Origin: Pristionchus mayeri
Taxonomy: Eukaryota; Nematoda; Chromadorea; Rhabditida; Neodiplogasteridae
DNA: 64,000 nucleotides
Direction of reading: 5' to 3'
Assembly: GCA_036245805.1 (NCBI GenBank)
Contig: BTRK01000003.1
Location: 38,891,215 to 38,955,214, forward strand
Part shown: in pieces, positions 49,171-60,305 of the stretch
Numbering within the stretch: the first letter of the stretch is position 1
Layout: each line of letters starts with the position of its first letter
Notes under the pieces: model-generated
What the model was told of the DNA's origin: nothing
Seen by the model: the letters and a program-made list of their open reading frames with translations, nothing else
Database searches by the model: none
Position numbers and translations under genes: made by a program

Positions 49171-49972
49171 TATTGAATAACTCTGAGGAAATTTTATTTT
49201 TATTTTTTTCGTTATTAAATCATGACCAAGTGGCTAACAAGTTTGGCTTGGAAACCGAAGGTAGTGGGTTCGAGTCCAACCAGTGTGAAACATATTTGCC
49301 GTACCACAGTACGGTGGGTCAACTTTAGTTCGCTAGGTTACACTTTTGGCTATCAACGTTTTGGTAGTTAAAACAATCGACGTATATAGGCTCCTGGGTT
49401 TACCGGCGGTGTGGGCAGGTATGGTTGTAACACGGGGAACTCTTCTTCATGCCCATCGACCTACCATACTAAACAGTCTTCTCGATTGCAGTCGCGCCTG
49501 TGTTCGAACGCCTACTGCATGATATACTGGACGCGCTGGACGCCGACCGCGTTGAGTCGACTGATCGGGCCGATGTTCGACTGGGATCCGAATCTGCTCA
49601 TGGAGACGACCCACTGGGACGGCGTCAAGGTACGGTAGTGAAGTATTGTAGCAGATATGGTACTGTAATGCAGGTGCGTGTGTATCACCCTCGCAATAAT
49701 GCGACTACCGAGTCTGACGGCGCCATCATCTTCATCCACGGTGGTGGATTCGTTTTGGGCAATACGGAGATGTGAGTGTTTTGCATTAATTATCGATTAG
49801 TAATATCATTTATCGATTCATTGGCAATTATTGATTATCTCCCTATCTCAGGTATGAGTCTGTGACGCGCACGATGGCCAAAATGATGAGCACACGCCTC
49901 TTCGTCTCGATCGACTACAGACTTGCGCCCGAAACGGTACGGATCATCGGTGTGCAGGGATTGCCCCCCCCC

Positions 49973-50881
49973 CCTCGATGTATACGGGGTCATGGTCAAA
50001 AATCGATCAGTAGGTCAAGACTAAGTACCATAAACAATCGATTGTACAGCACATGATACCGTAACCCGCGAATATCGCAAACTAAATTTATTTTTAAAAA
50101 GTCCTGGCATCATGCCCAATCGATTGTACAGTACCCAAGTCACTACCGTAACCCAGTTCCATGGGTCAGATCCAGTTCCTTGGGTCAAACATTTTTTTCT
50201 AAAAATTTAAAAACGAGAGTAAAATTATTTTTAATTATCCTACCGTATCTCTCGTTACTGTGAATCATTTTATAATCGATTTAGGAGTTTTAGAAAAAAA
50301 TGTTTGACGATTTTATGAAAATGTTTCACCCAAGTAACTGGATCTGACCCAAGGAACTGGGTTACGATAGTGACTTGGGTACTGTACAATCGATTGGGCA
50401 CGGTGACAGGAGATTTTTAAAAAGTCCTGGCATCATGCCCAATCGATTGTACAGTACCCAAGTCACTACCGTAACCCAGTTCCATGGGTCAGATCCAGTT
50501 CCTTGGGTCAAACATTTTTTTCTAAAAATTTAAAAACGAGAGTAAAATTATTTTTAATTATCCTACCGTATCTCTCGTTACTGTGAATCATTTTATAATC
50601 GATTTAGGAGTTTTAGAAAAAAATGTTTGACGATTTTATGAAAATGTTTCACCCAAGTAACTGGATCTGACCCAAGGAACTGGGTTACGATAGTGACTTG
50701 GGTACTGTACAATCGATTGGGCACGGTGACAGGACATTTTTAAAAATAAAGTTAGTTTGCGATATTCGCGGGTTACGGTATCCATATACAATATCAGGGT
50801 GTACTTTACTATCGATTGGTTATGGTACTTAGTCTTGACCTACCGATCGATTTTTTACCATGACCCCAATACGTCGATGGG
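49973..50881. mobile_element. Inverted-repeat element with internal 323-bp tandem duplication
   Basis: Outer arms GGGGTCATGGTCAAAAATCG (49988) and its partner CGATTTTTTACCATGACCCC-like bases near 50860 are inverted. Inside, a 323-bp unit starting GTCCTGGCATCATGCCCAAT occurs at 50101 and 50424 nearly unchanged, and each unit is itself an inverted repeat around GGGTCAGATCCAGTTCCTTG. It is related to the 4515-5246 element and stands where the lipase nucleophile exon should be. Confidence 0.82.
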
Positions 50882-50947
50882 AGGTGCCCGTCCGGATGGG
50901 CACCCCCCATCGTATCGTGCACAACTATGGTAAGGGTTAGTTATCGA

Positions 50948-50985
50948 TTTATTAGGTTGTTGCATTTATTAGGTTGGTGCACAAA
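50948..50985 (+). mobile_element. Mariner terminal-repeat scrap
   Basis: TTTATTAGGTTGTTGCATTT and ATTAGGTTGGTGCACAAAAA are two mariner-type ends in a row, with no body attached, immediately before segmental duplication copy 2 begins. Confidence 0.5.
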
Positions 50986-50995
50986 AAACTGGCGT

Positions 50996-53900
50996 AGTAT
51001 TATCCAAAACCGGCAGGGTTTTGCTGCTAGAATCAATGGTTCCCATGTTCTACGGTAGCCTTGGCTACGACAATCTATTACAAACTGGTTTTGTAGGAGT
51101 ACGTCACGCCGTTCCTGACGAATCCGGACTTCGCTCCGATGATGCAGCCCGATCTGCCCGACCTGCCGCGCGATCTTGTCGCCACGTGCGAGTTCGGCGT
51201 GCTGCGAGATGAGGGAGCCATCTACGCCCATCGACTGAAGGACGCAGGGGTGAGTGGGAGCTGGGAGACAAGGGTAGTTTCAAAAGTAATTTATTAATCA
51301 TCATGAAATGGAGGTTAACATAGGTGAGTAATAATGCAAACAGTCGGAAATATGCATGTGCCCCTAACAATTTCTCAGTCCCTGCATGTTCGTAACTAAT
51401 CTGACTTCTTCCCTCTGACTCTCTTCACTGGCTCATTCCCATCCCCCTCGTAACCTTCCTCTTCTCCATCCGCTTCCCCCCCTCTTCCTCTCTTCGTCTT
51501 CCTCACTCTCTTCGGCTTCTCTGGCTGCTTCACCTCTCCTGCTTCGCCCTCTCCCTCTTCCTCAGATGTCTCGCCTTCCTCTGCCACCTTGGCTGCTCTT
51601 CCGTTCCCTCTGGTGCCTCCTCTCGCCTTCCCTTGCTCACTTCGCCCCCTTCCACGACCAGCTGGAGTCTTCGACTCCTCCTCCTCTCCTTCGTTCCACT
51701 CGGAACCAGAAGACAGTACCTCCTCCCTCGTCTCTCCCCTCTCATGATCCGACTCCGAATCGTGATCATCGCTGAACACGATCGGGTCCATGATGGGGTT
51801 CGAGTCCGAGTCGACTTCTTCTCCGTATCCTCCTCCCAATTCGACGGACACATCACTCTCTGCTCCATCTTCTACCATATCCCCCTCCTGCTGATCGTTC
51901 TCCTTCCCATAGAGGGCTTTGACGTAGGCGATCGAATCCGGGGCGCCGATCTTCTTGAGGTAAGCGTGCAGCTTCCTTTGGCGTGCCACTTCTTGTACCT
52001 CCTTCCAGACCTGAACACACTAATTTTACTTTGATGCTTTGGGAAGGGAACTGTTGTCCATGGTACTAACTTCTCTCCTCCAGTAGTGATCCACCGCTGA
52101 CATCTTCCTCTTCACACACACAGTCTGTCGTCCTTTCACCCTTGTCACATACGAAGACTTCTCCTCCCTCAAGGCGGTCAGATCCGCCATCGCAATCGTG
52201 TTATGATGTAGGACGACGAGCTTGATCTTCTCGTGGTAGAAGGCGGGGCAACTTAATAAAACAGGCCGATGGCGATTCAAGTTGTTATGAAGTGTAGGGG
52301 GAGGGGGGGGTCAATAGTCAAATTTTTTGCATACCATGCGATGTCTTTCGGGATGTACAAGTTGGCCAGCGAGTTGAAAGACTCGCAGGGAGAGGTATTC
52401 TTCTTCGGGGAAGCTCGAACAATTCCGGCGAGGAAGGTGGGCTTGAGGATGACCTTCTTGAGCTGGCGGAACTCCTCGCTCTTCCGATCAATGTTGTGAG
52501 ATGGAGCCTCTGGTAGTTCCTTGTGCACGCATCCACTGATCCCCGACAAAAAACGGCACCTGAGTATGATTAACTTCTAGTATCGTGCATGCATGATATA
52601 ACAAATAATATTATTGTTATTTTGTTTTTGCATTAACTTTCTCTAGATGCTTATGCCGTCCACATACATGAGCCAACAAACTCTTCCATCGCTCGAGCCC
52701 TTTTGACCTGTTCCTTCGGTACTGGTAGTGCACGTGATAACAGTGATTGACAATGTGCTTCCACCAGTACTTTATCAGAGCACACTTCTTCTTCTTGCTT
52801 AGCTGAATTCACTTGTGTATGTTGACTTCGATTGTTTCCATTTACTTTATTACTGTGAACCTAATTGAAGCTAATCGTACTAACTATACTAATAACCTCT
52901 CGTAGATCACTGTTGATTCCTTTGATCAAGTGCCAAAAGTCGAGACAGTGCCGAATTCGGGAGAAGAGGGGCTCGCTTCTCATCATTTTGCCTATCTTGG
53001 CGTCGTTGTCCGAAGTTACACTCCTTATCTACCATTAACTAGCATTAGCGACATTTAAATATCGGTGTTTCGTTGTTCCCGAATTGCGATATCTGACCGT
53101 GAACATCTTCTTAATTAATGTCGTGAGTCCTCTCTTTATGCCTTCTTTCTCCATCAGGGTACTCACGCCGTCTGGAAACGTTTCCACTAGTAATAGAAAA
53201 CCCGATACTAACTAATTACAACTAACACTACCTATCCCTCGCATGTTCTTGTGCATGTTCACTGCCTCTAAAACTAAGTTCGTCCCAAGATCGATCACGG
53301 TGTTGGTGTTGTTGGTTGAAGTGAAGCCTCGAGTACCATATCTCCCGTCGACCGCCACGTCGATCCCGTGTTTCTGAAATGTTCAAACTTCCTTCCGATA
53401 TCTATATTATTCCACGGCTATGCATTAGAAGATTAGGACCGATGAAATCAAAAATTGTTCTAGTAGCTTTTATTGGTGCTTTAATAATTCGACTAATATT
53501 GAGAAGGAAGTTTGTGAAACATCATTGTGACTTCTGTATACACAGTTGCGGGATTTTAACGTTCGATATTTTAATCTTCTCTGTTTTCACATCACACTAT
53601 TTCAGCTGCGATGAGAGGCCTACGTCCCCCGCATGGATTGAAGCAGGCCCAGGAGCAGTCAGAGGTTATGAGGGGATGGGAGGGGTCATAAGAAACTACC
53701 GTATCCCCTCATGGACATATTTCAGGGGAGGCCGGGGTATGCGGTCGAGGTCGGATGCACGGAAAGGTTTTCAAGTGAGTCAAAGATGTAAATAAGTATG
53801 AAATATCTAACCCCGCTGGCTCCTCTAACCGTCGCCTCTGCCTGCTTCTTGTGCGTCTCATACACTACATCCACAGCTGGGATGATCACATCAGCAACAT

Positions 53901-55840
53901 GGTTCCTCATTGTGCTGTAGGAGGGGAGGGCCAGTCCGAGTTCCTTTCCCATCGCTAGGACTTTCTGAATTAAATTTCCGAGAACAATATGTTTCGTTCT
54001 AATCTAGGCTGATCTGGTCTTCTATAGATATCGAACTAACAGGCACGGGCGTTCCAGTAATGTGAACAGATGTAGTGAATTTGAGGTTTCCCTCATAGAA
54101 TCCCTCTATCTTCTCTTGAGAGCTCCACCTCACAATCCGATCGCAAACAAGGCAAACCCATTGCAGGTTGAGGGCCGAGCCTACGGTCCACGAGTGGAAG
54201 GTCCCGGCTTCGATCTGGGCTGTGCCGCAGTCGTGGAAACGGGAGAAGAGCGACATTAGGGATTCCTTGGAGACGAGGAAGAATTTGTGATCATCAATTG
54301 TTGCCGGGGAATCCGTTAGCACGCCGTTGTCTGTTTCTTGCGAACACGTGCCTTGGGATGGGGCGAACTGAATTTAGTTTTCTATTGTGATAAAAAACCT
54401 AGATGTCTTTCATTTTTACATCACTCATTTATATCATGACTGTTGTTACTGCTGTCGATTTAAAGTTACCGGACGAGGACAAAATTGGCCCCCTATTTTT
54501 TGTCCTCCGTCAAATAGCCGATGACTGAATTAGATGAGAATGAGCATACAAAAAATGCTAAAAATCAATAATAGCCTCAAGGGAAAACCGAAAGTGATCA
54601 GCGTAATCCCGCGCTCTCTCACTTTGCATACTCTCTCGTACACGCGACGAGATCAGGGTTTCGTCCTTGTCCGGTAACTTTAAGGATCATTTCAAACATC
54701 TTCATTTCCGTTATGTGTATGACAGTGTTTGCAATGAATAAAATACTTTTCAACATTTATAATTGTGGAGTATGCCAATTCGGCTGAGTAATTTTCTTAC
54801 CAGGTAATCTGTTCCCTGTGACGACGGTGCATCCAACTGAAAGTCGTAGATATCGTCCCCGACGCTGCCTACTGAATCTTCGCACGGTTGTTCCTCCTCC
54901 ACCCTCACATTCTATAATGGTTGTTGTGTATCGTGTGCTTATTTTGCCTCCTCAGGACATGTTCTTTGGCCGAATTGCCTCCCCAGGGCTCGTTTTGTGT
55001 GCGAATTTCCAGGTACTAGATATGCGATTGCCCGTCGTATAAAACTTAGAATGCCCGGTACCTGTGGTCTGTCTTCCCTTTGGAGTCTCGGTGTATCCGT
55101 TTTTTTCTCGCCGCTAAAACAGTAAAGACGTACAATGCAACCAGTATTCCAGTACATTCCATGCATGTGACAAGGCAATATAATACAAATCGGTAAACCA
55201 AAATTGATCAGTAGATACTCATATCAATCGGAAGCGCAGCTTCTTTGTTATCGAAGTGACGGTAGCATATCCATACTTTCTTCTTCGCCTTGAACTTTTC
55301 CTGCACTCGCTTCTCCAGGTCGTCCAGCTCCTCGTCGATCAAGTTCAGTCGGATGAACCATTCCCTCCTTTTGTAATCCTTCTTCGGCACACTCCGCACA
55401 TCAGTCGCAGTTTGAAGGCAAACAACGCATAGAAAATTGGACATCGAACTAGAAAAAAATTTACGTAACATTCATCGTTAATCATTTAAGTACAGTTAGA
55501 CAGGTTAATTACCATGATACACGTGAATATACGGTTTAGCATTACAAGGCAGAAACATGATGATGAAAATATAACGAAAATTAACCGAAAATACAATGAA
55601 ACCAATGAAAAAGCGTCGATGAGATGGGGTACGGCGATCACGCCGTAACGTCGATTCGTTTCAAATACCGTAATCACAATACGTCGACTTACACCGGAAT
55701 TAATTATTTCCATTTTCCGGCTTTGCCTGTTTTTAAGCTTAATAAAATTTATTTAATTTTTTTGAGTTAATGCATTGAAATGAGGGACGAAAACTGCGCA
55801 ATTTGAAGTGCACTTGATTTTTGACTGGTAAATCCCTTTA
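50996..55840. repeat. Segmental duplication, copy 2
   Basis: Counterpart of 2650-8055: the same intron piece, the last AADAC exon, the THAP/RNase-H-like gene and its upstream flank up to GATTTTTGACTGGT near 55824. The 4.5-kb intron MITE of copy 1 is absent. Confidence 0.85.
51396..55444 (-). CDS. THAP-like zinc finger / RNase-H-like transposase-related protein, copy 2
   Basis: Minus-strand paralogue of the 3.1-7.6 kb gene with the same exon order. Exon 1 begins ATG 55444-55442 with CVVC and CYRHF (C2CH finger). Later exons, roughly: 55118-55061, 54913-54803, 54375-54010 (HDCGTAQIEAGTFHSWTVGS, CLVC), 53970-53808, 53374-53228 (IDVAVDGRYGTRGFTSTNN), 53190-53095, 53030-52898 (SVTSDNDAKIGKMMRSEPLF, then LDFWHLIKGI), 52802-52644, 52560-52335 (KKNTSPCESFNSLANLYIPK), 52235-52068 (EKIKLVVLHHNTIAMADL), 52012-51396 with the acidic then basic tail. 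Candidate catalytic residues are Asp in AVDGRYG (codon 53349-53347), an Asp in SDNDAK and Glu in CESFN (52384-52382). Differences from copy 1: the exon-1 donor GTGAGT is ATGAGT here, and about 25 codons next to SPHFYHEK are not found. It may be decaying. Confidence 0.62.
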
Positions 55841-55965
55841 ACACAAAAATACGCAATGTCCTCTTCGGTGTTGGGGGACAGAGTTGTGGCCAATGAACTA
55901 CCTCAGTACCCTAATTCGGCCATGGAGAATCAGATTCTGCAATAAAAATCGTATCCTTTATAGGA

Positions 55966-58537
55966 ATTGACCATTCTAACTTAGAAATTCGTTTTCGACG
56001 TGTAAAAATACGCCAGAAAATCTTTTAAAATTTTAAAATGAAAATTTTCGGAAAAAAATATTTTGACGTCAAAAAATGAGGGGTTACTGTGTAGAGGGGA
56101 ACCCAATTCCTAGCCATATTTTCCCCATTATGTGAATATCTATTTAAACAAAAAAAATTAATGCGATTTATTTATTTAAAGTCAGTTCCCGATAGAATTA
56201 CGGTAGTATAAAATGTTCCAACCATTAATAGTGATTGCACTTCTCATTCTTTAGTGGGCCTAATTCACACCGCTCCTTGGTTCGCCGTCTCTCGTCTCTG
56301 ATTTTGTTGTGCTCTCCGTTGTTTTTGCTTTGTTTGTTGCGTAAGTAATAAGTATTATTATAATTAAATACTATCGCATTATCTGTGTTTATAAGAGGGC
56401 GTGAGAGAGCTTGTGGGAGATCGTTCTCCATTTACTCGTTGTCAGCAGTCTCTTGTTCTGTCTCGGACGCATCCTGAAGGGGGACGTTCGCAGATGAATC
56501 CTGAAGGGGAACCTCGTTGAGTGGAGATTCTTGGAGGAGAGCTCCTTGTGGTCTAGGGATATCCTGAAGGGGAATCTCTAAAGTTTACCTCGCTTGTTGC
56601 GGGCAGTATTTCCGTTGGTGACGCCGAAGGCCATCGCCGATCGGGAGCTGTTCAAAACTTGCGTTGTGGACGATTTTTCTGGTGATCTGACTTTCTAGTT
56701 TCTTGAGTTTGCTAACTCTGGGGAGACGCTAGGGAGGGCTTATCACTGCAACTGTAACATTTTCGATCCCAGACTTTAGCCAATGGTGCCAACATTCCTA
56801 ACTTTGGTCCCTTGATTCAGGAATAAAGCATGGAGGCAATCCATTTTTTTACCAACCGTGACCCTGTTCCATTTTCTGGTGGACGGTCTCTTAAAAATTT
56901 ATTAAATTTAGCATGAAATGAAGGGTAAGACTCTCGAGCTCCATGCTGCTGACAACAATCCGCCAGAAATGTGAAACAGACTCTTCCTTTCGTATATTCG
57001 ACAACGAAAGACACAAATCGATAGAGTATTATTAATTGAGAGATTTTTTTATTTAAAATAACGCACAACTCTAAAAATTGTTGATCCAGGGAAGGTGTTG
57101 ATTCGCAGATGGCTTAATTATGCGATGCTTGAATCTGGTAACAGTGTTTGTGGATTTGTTCTTTTGTTCAAAAAATAATAACACTTATGGTTCTAGTTGA
57201 CCAGGAACCCGAAAATCGATTAATCTCTCTGCCTCTGAGTACGGAAGATAAGGAGGTTGTTGTCAAATGCATATTTGGCGGCCCGATTCATCGTTTGTTT
57301 TGAGGATGCCATGATGATGCCGTCGGGGCGCACAACAATATCGGTAACGTTACGGTAACGCTCGATCTAATTTGTGTCTTTGTTTGAAGCACTTAGGTAC
57401 ACCAGATCAAGTCGCCCAGCTCCACAGTGTTTCTCAATGCTCTTCGAACTCACTTTGTTGCTCCAAATTTGCAGTTAGTACAAGCACTGTCTCTTCTGCC
57501 CAGCATGAAGGTCGGCTTGTCAAAGGCACTGATCAGTAATTCACAGTCGGTCACCAAGGGTTAACGTTCGATAGAAGCACTTTGAACCGCAAGGATACAT
57601 AGTCCTGACACTAGTCGGTATCACCACACTCCACCCCCTAGCGTAATTGACTTTAAAATCGCTTCACATGACCGCATCTTTACCCCTTTACCAAAACATA
57701 CCTTCACTCTCTTGCCCTGATTGAGTACTCATTATGTCACTGCTCATTATGTCACTGCCAGGCACGCTGAATTGCTGTACTCATTATGTCACTGCCAGGC
57801 ACGCTGAATTGCTTAAGATCCGTGGTTGAAACACTGACTTCCGAGGTTGTGAATTATGATATTTTGCCAATTTTTGCTTAGACAAAGGTCTATTTCGAGA
57901 AGATCCATATCAGAGCGTCGCATTTCCCAATGGTATAATCCATCTCACACTCGCCCTTCGCACTGACAACCATGAGAACAAGAGGAACAATGAGTCATTT
58001 TTGAACAGACTCAATTCTCGACTCGATTTTTTCTTCTTACAATTTCGTTGCTCCTTTCTGAATACATTCGTCTTTCGTTAAAATCAACCAACCTCGTTTC
58101 TATATCATTCTCGCTATGCTCGTCGCAGACAACTTCCTCTGACAACTGAATTGGTCTCAGCTATATCTCAGTTGTTGCAAAACATCTACCCGCATACCTC
58201 TCTACACCCACAAGTCCTGAATACTCCCAAACCTCAGTAACTGGTTCCCATTTACCATTCCTCATTAGGCATAGTGGCGGAGTACTTGCCCTGTCTCCAC
58301 TTCAAGTTCGCATTCAGCAATGTGAGGTTGTGAGACTCGAGCACCTGATTGTGAGAAGGGAAAAATATAAGAAGATGTACGGACTGAAAGAAGGTGAACT
58401 GAAACACAATTCATTTGCAATCACTGACGCATGTGGCATCTCCGATGCATACAACAATCGTGTTGTGCAAATCTACCGAGTGTCACCGCAACTTTCGAAG
58501 CAAGATTGGGAAAGGAATGGGAATAATTATAATGCTA
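55966..58537. other. Gene-poor stretch
   Basis: Open frames such as 56817-57068 (-) and 58330-58563 (+) have no recognisable domain. A 46-bp tandem duplication (ACTCATTATGTCACTGCCAG and following) lies at about 57725-57815. A GT-bounded piece near 58268-58325 (VAEYLPCLHFKFAFSNV) could be an exon but has no partner. Confidence 0.4.
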
Positions 58538-59776
58538 TTGGGGTGTCCGGAAAGTTCGTATAATGCTTCGGAAAAAAGTCAGTTCGCGATCAAATGCAGT
58601 GATTGCGCAATTTGTTTGTCAACAATGTATTGCATCATTCTGACGTTGAGTAGTGAGAGGATTTAATCAGTCTCCTAGTTGCTACATTGATTCTTGTGAT
58701 GGACTCCCATCTCTACCTCCGAGCAGTTTTACTCATACTACCGTCTTGGCCGATCCGTGAAGGAGGCCCACTCTGCCCTGGCCCAGTCGGAAGGAGCTGA
58801 CGCCCCCTCCGTACTCTTCTGCTATAAGTGGTTCTCCCGCTTCAAGAAAGGGGAGTTTGGTCTCGATGATCAACCCCGCTCTGGACGCCCTCCCTCCCTC
58901 GATCAGCCTCTCGTTCTCCGCATACTGAAGCGCAAGCCCATGGCCAGTGTGCGTGAGTTGAAGAAGGAACTGGTACTCCCAGATCAACGGTGTCCGATAT
59001 CCTCCATCGATCAGGGAAGAAGCCGAAACTCCCACAAGTGATTCCCCATGACCTCTCCCCCGAACAGCTGAAAAATCGTGTTCAAGTCTGTCGGGAATTA
59101 CTCCATCGTAGATCCAATCTTCGATAGGTCAATTCCATCATCGCTACAGATGAGAAGTGGATCGCGTACGATAACCCTGTGAGGAGACTGCAATGGGTGG
59201 ATGCAGATGAGAAGCCCACGCCCGTCCCGAAGAAGGAAGAGCACGGAAAGAAAGAACTCCTCTGCTTCTTCTTCTCAGTGCTCGGTCCCATCTACTGGGA
59301 GATCCTCGCCCCTGGCACCAGCATCAATGCCGACCTCTTCTCTGAACAACTGCAAGATGTCGCGATCAGAGTCCCTCCCAGACTCCTGAACCAGGGCAAA
59401 ATTCTTCTTCTGATGGACAATGCTCGCCCACATAGAGCGAAGATGACCCAGAAGAAAATGGACGAGCTGAAGATCGAGAGGATTCCCCATCCACCGTATT
59501 CCCCGGATCTCTCCCCATGCGACTACCACTGCTTCCGCTCTCTCTCTGACTTCTGCAAAGGAAAGAAGTTCAAGAATCGAGATGAAGTTGTGAGGGCTTT
59601 CGTGAACTGGGCGGTCTCGAAGAAACCCGCATTCTGGAAGAGAGGAATCGAGACCCTGCCCAATCGCTGGAGGGAGGTAGTGAGAAAGGAGGGGGCATAC
59701 ATTGGTCACTGAGAATTGTAAAGCATTGAATAAAAAATAAAAACAAAAAATTATACGAACTTTCCGGACACCCCAA
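58538..59776 (+). mobile_element. Mariner element, full length, TA-flanked, broken transposase
   Basis: The ends TTGGGGTGTCCGGAAAGTTC (58538) and GAACTTTCCGGACACCCCAA (59776) are exact inverted repeats flanked by TA. At 1239 bp the length is usual for mariner. The frame holds the N-terminal helix-turn-helix region (SEQFYSYYRLGRSVKEAHSA, KWFSRFKKGEFGLDDQPRSG) and the DD34D catalytic core (IIATDEKWI, LLLMDNARPHR, YSPDLSPCDYH). It is not functional as it stands: the apparent ATG at 58699 is out of frame, the frame shifts near 58980, and a TAG interrupts it at about 59126. The copy at 19749-20399 shares the core. Confidence 0.93.
58757..59712 (+). pseudogene. Mariner transposase pseudogene (DD34D)
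   Basis: The N-terminal frame (58757-58980) carries the DNA-binding half and the core frame (59179-59712) the last two Asp; between them are one frameshift and one stop. The product would cut and paste at TA sites. The ends of the protein (RKEGAYIGH) and all three Asp are preserved, so the decay is recent. Confidence 0.9.
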
Positions 59777-60300
59777 TAATTTGTGTTTCACGAACTACTC
59801 AAACAACCTGAATTTTCTAATTCAACGCTAGGTTCTCGCTTGGTCTGGTATAATAACCAATACATTCGCTATTCCTTTTCGACAGATGGTTCATATGAAG
59901 ACTACATGGTAGTCTACTTTGAAAGAGTGGGGAAATTGTGCAAACTGCAAAGATAAATAAAAGAGAAAAAAAAATATCCTAAAGATCAAATACTGTTATT
60001 TTTCCACTGCGACCTACTGCCGATGCTACAGGTAAAGAAAACGAGGTTTGATATTTCGACCGAACAAGCTGCCATCATTGCAACCGAGCCAGCTCACACA
60101 CTATTGGCAATGTGCTGAAACGCGAACGAACCACCTCTAAAAATTGTGTTGCGCTCTGCCTGTCCGGAAAATATAATTGTTGTCTGCTTTTTTGATATTC
60201 GTGGGAAATACTTCAGAATAAGCGATGGCGATGAAAACACACTTTCTCAGAAAATCAACATATTTCATCAGCGCCCTGGCAATCGCTGAAATATCAAATT
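59777..60300. other. Gene-free stretch
   Basis: AT-rich, no supported gene; it ends where the LINE endonuclease frame on the minus strand breaks off. Confidence 0.4.
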
Positions 60301-60305
60301 CGTAT

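Larger units (their letters stand above)
48172..51249 (+). pseudogene. AADAC-like lipase, copy 2, lacking the nucleophile exon
   Basis: Exons: 48172-48281 (MAGDKQKKGSHLV and a membrane anchor GTIVGVLVLLMAAALY), 48385-48459 (MAKSTIDKVAMHIIEPVLRI), 49492-49629 (SRLCSNAYCMIYWTRWTPTA, ending HWDGVK), 49674-49771 (VRVYHPRNN..., IIFIHGGGFVLGNT, the oxyanion-hole HGGG), 49852-49936 (ARTMAKMM-like stretch, LFVSIDYRLAPET) and 51097-51249 (EYVTPFLTNPDFAPMMQPDL, CEFGVLRDEG). Exons 2-5 are in phase; exon 1 is out of phase with exon 2. The GDSAGG serine exon and those matching 1943-2203 of copy 1 are absent; an inverted-repeat element fills 49973-50881. In the last exon the catalytic Asp is Gly (51196-51198). 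No His exon follows. This is a membrane-anchored esterase relic, not an enzyme. Confidence 0.8.
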
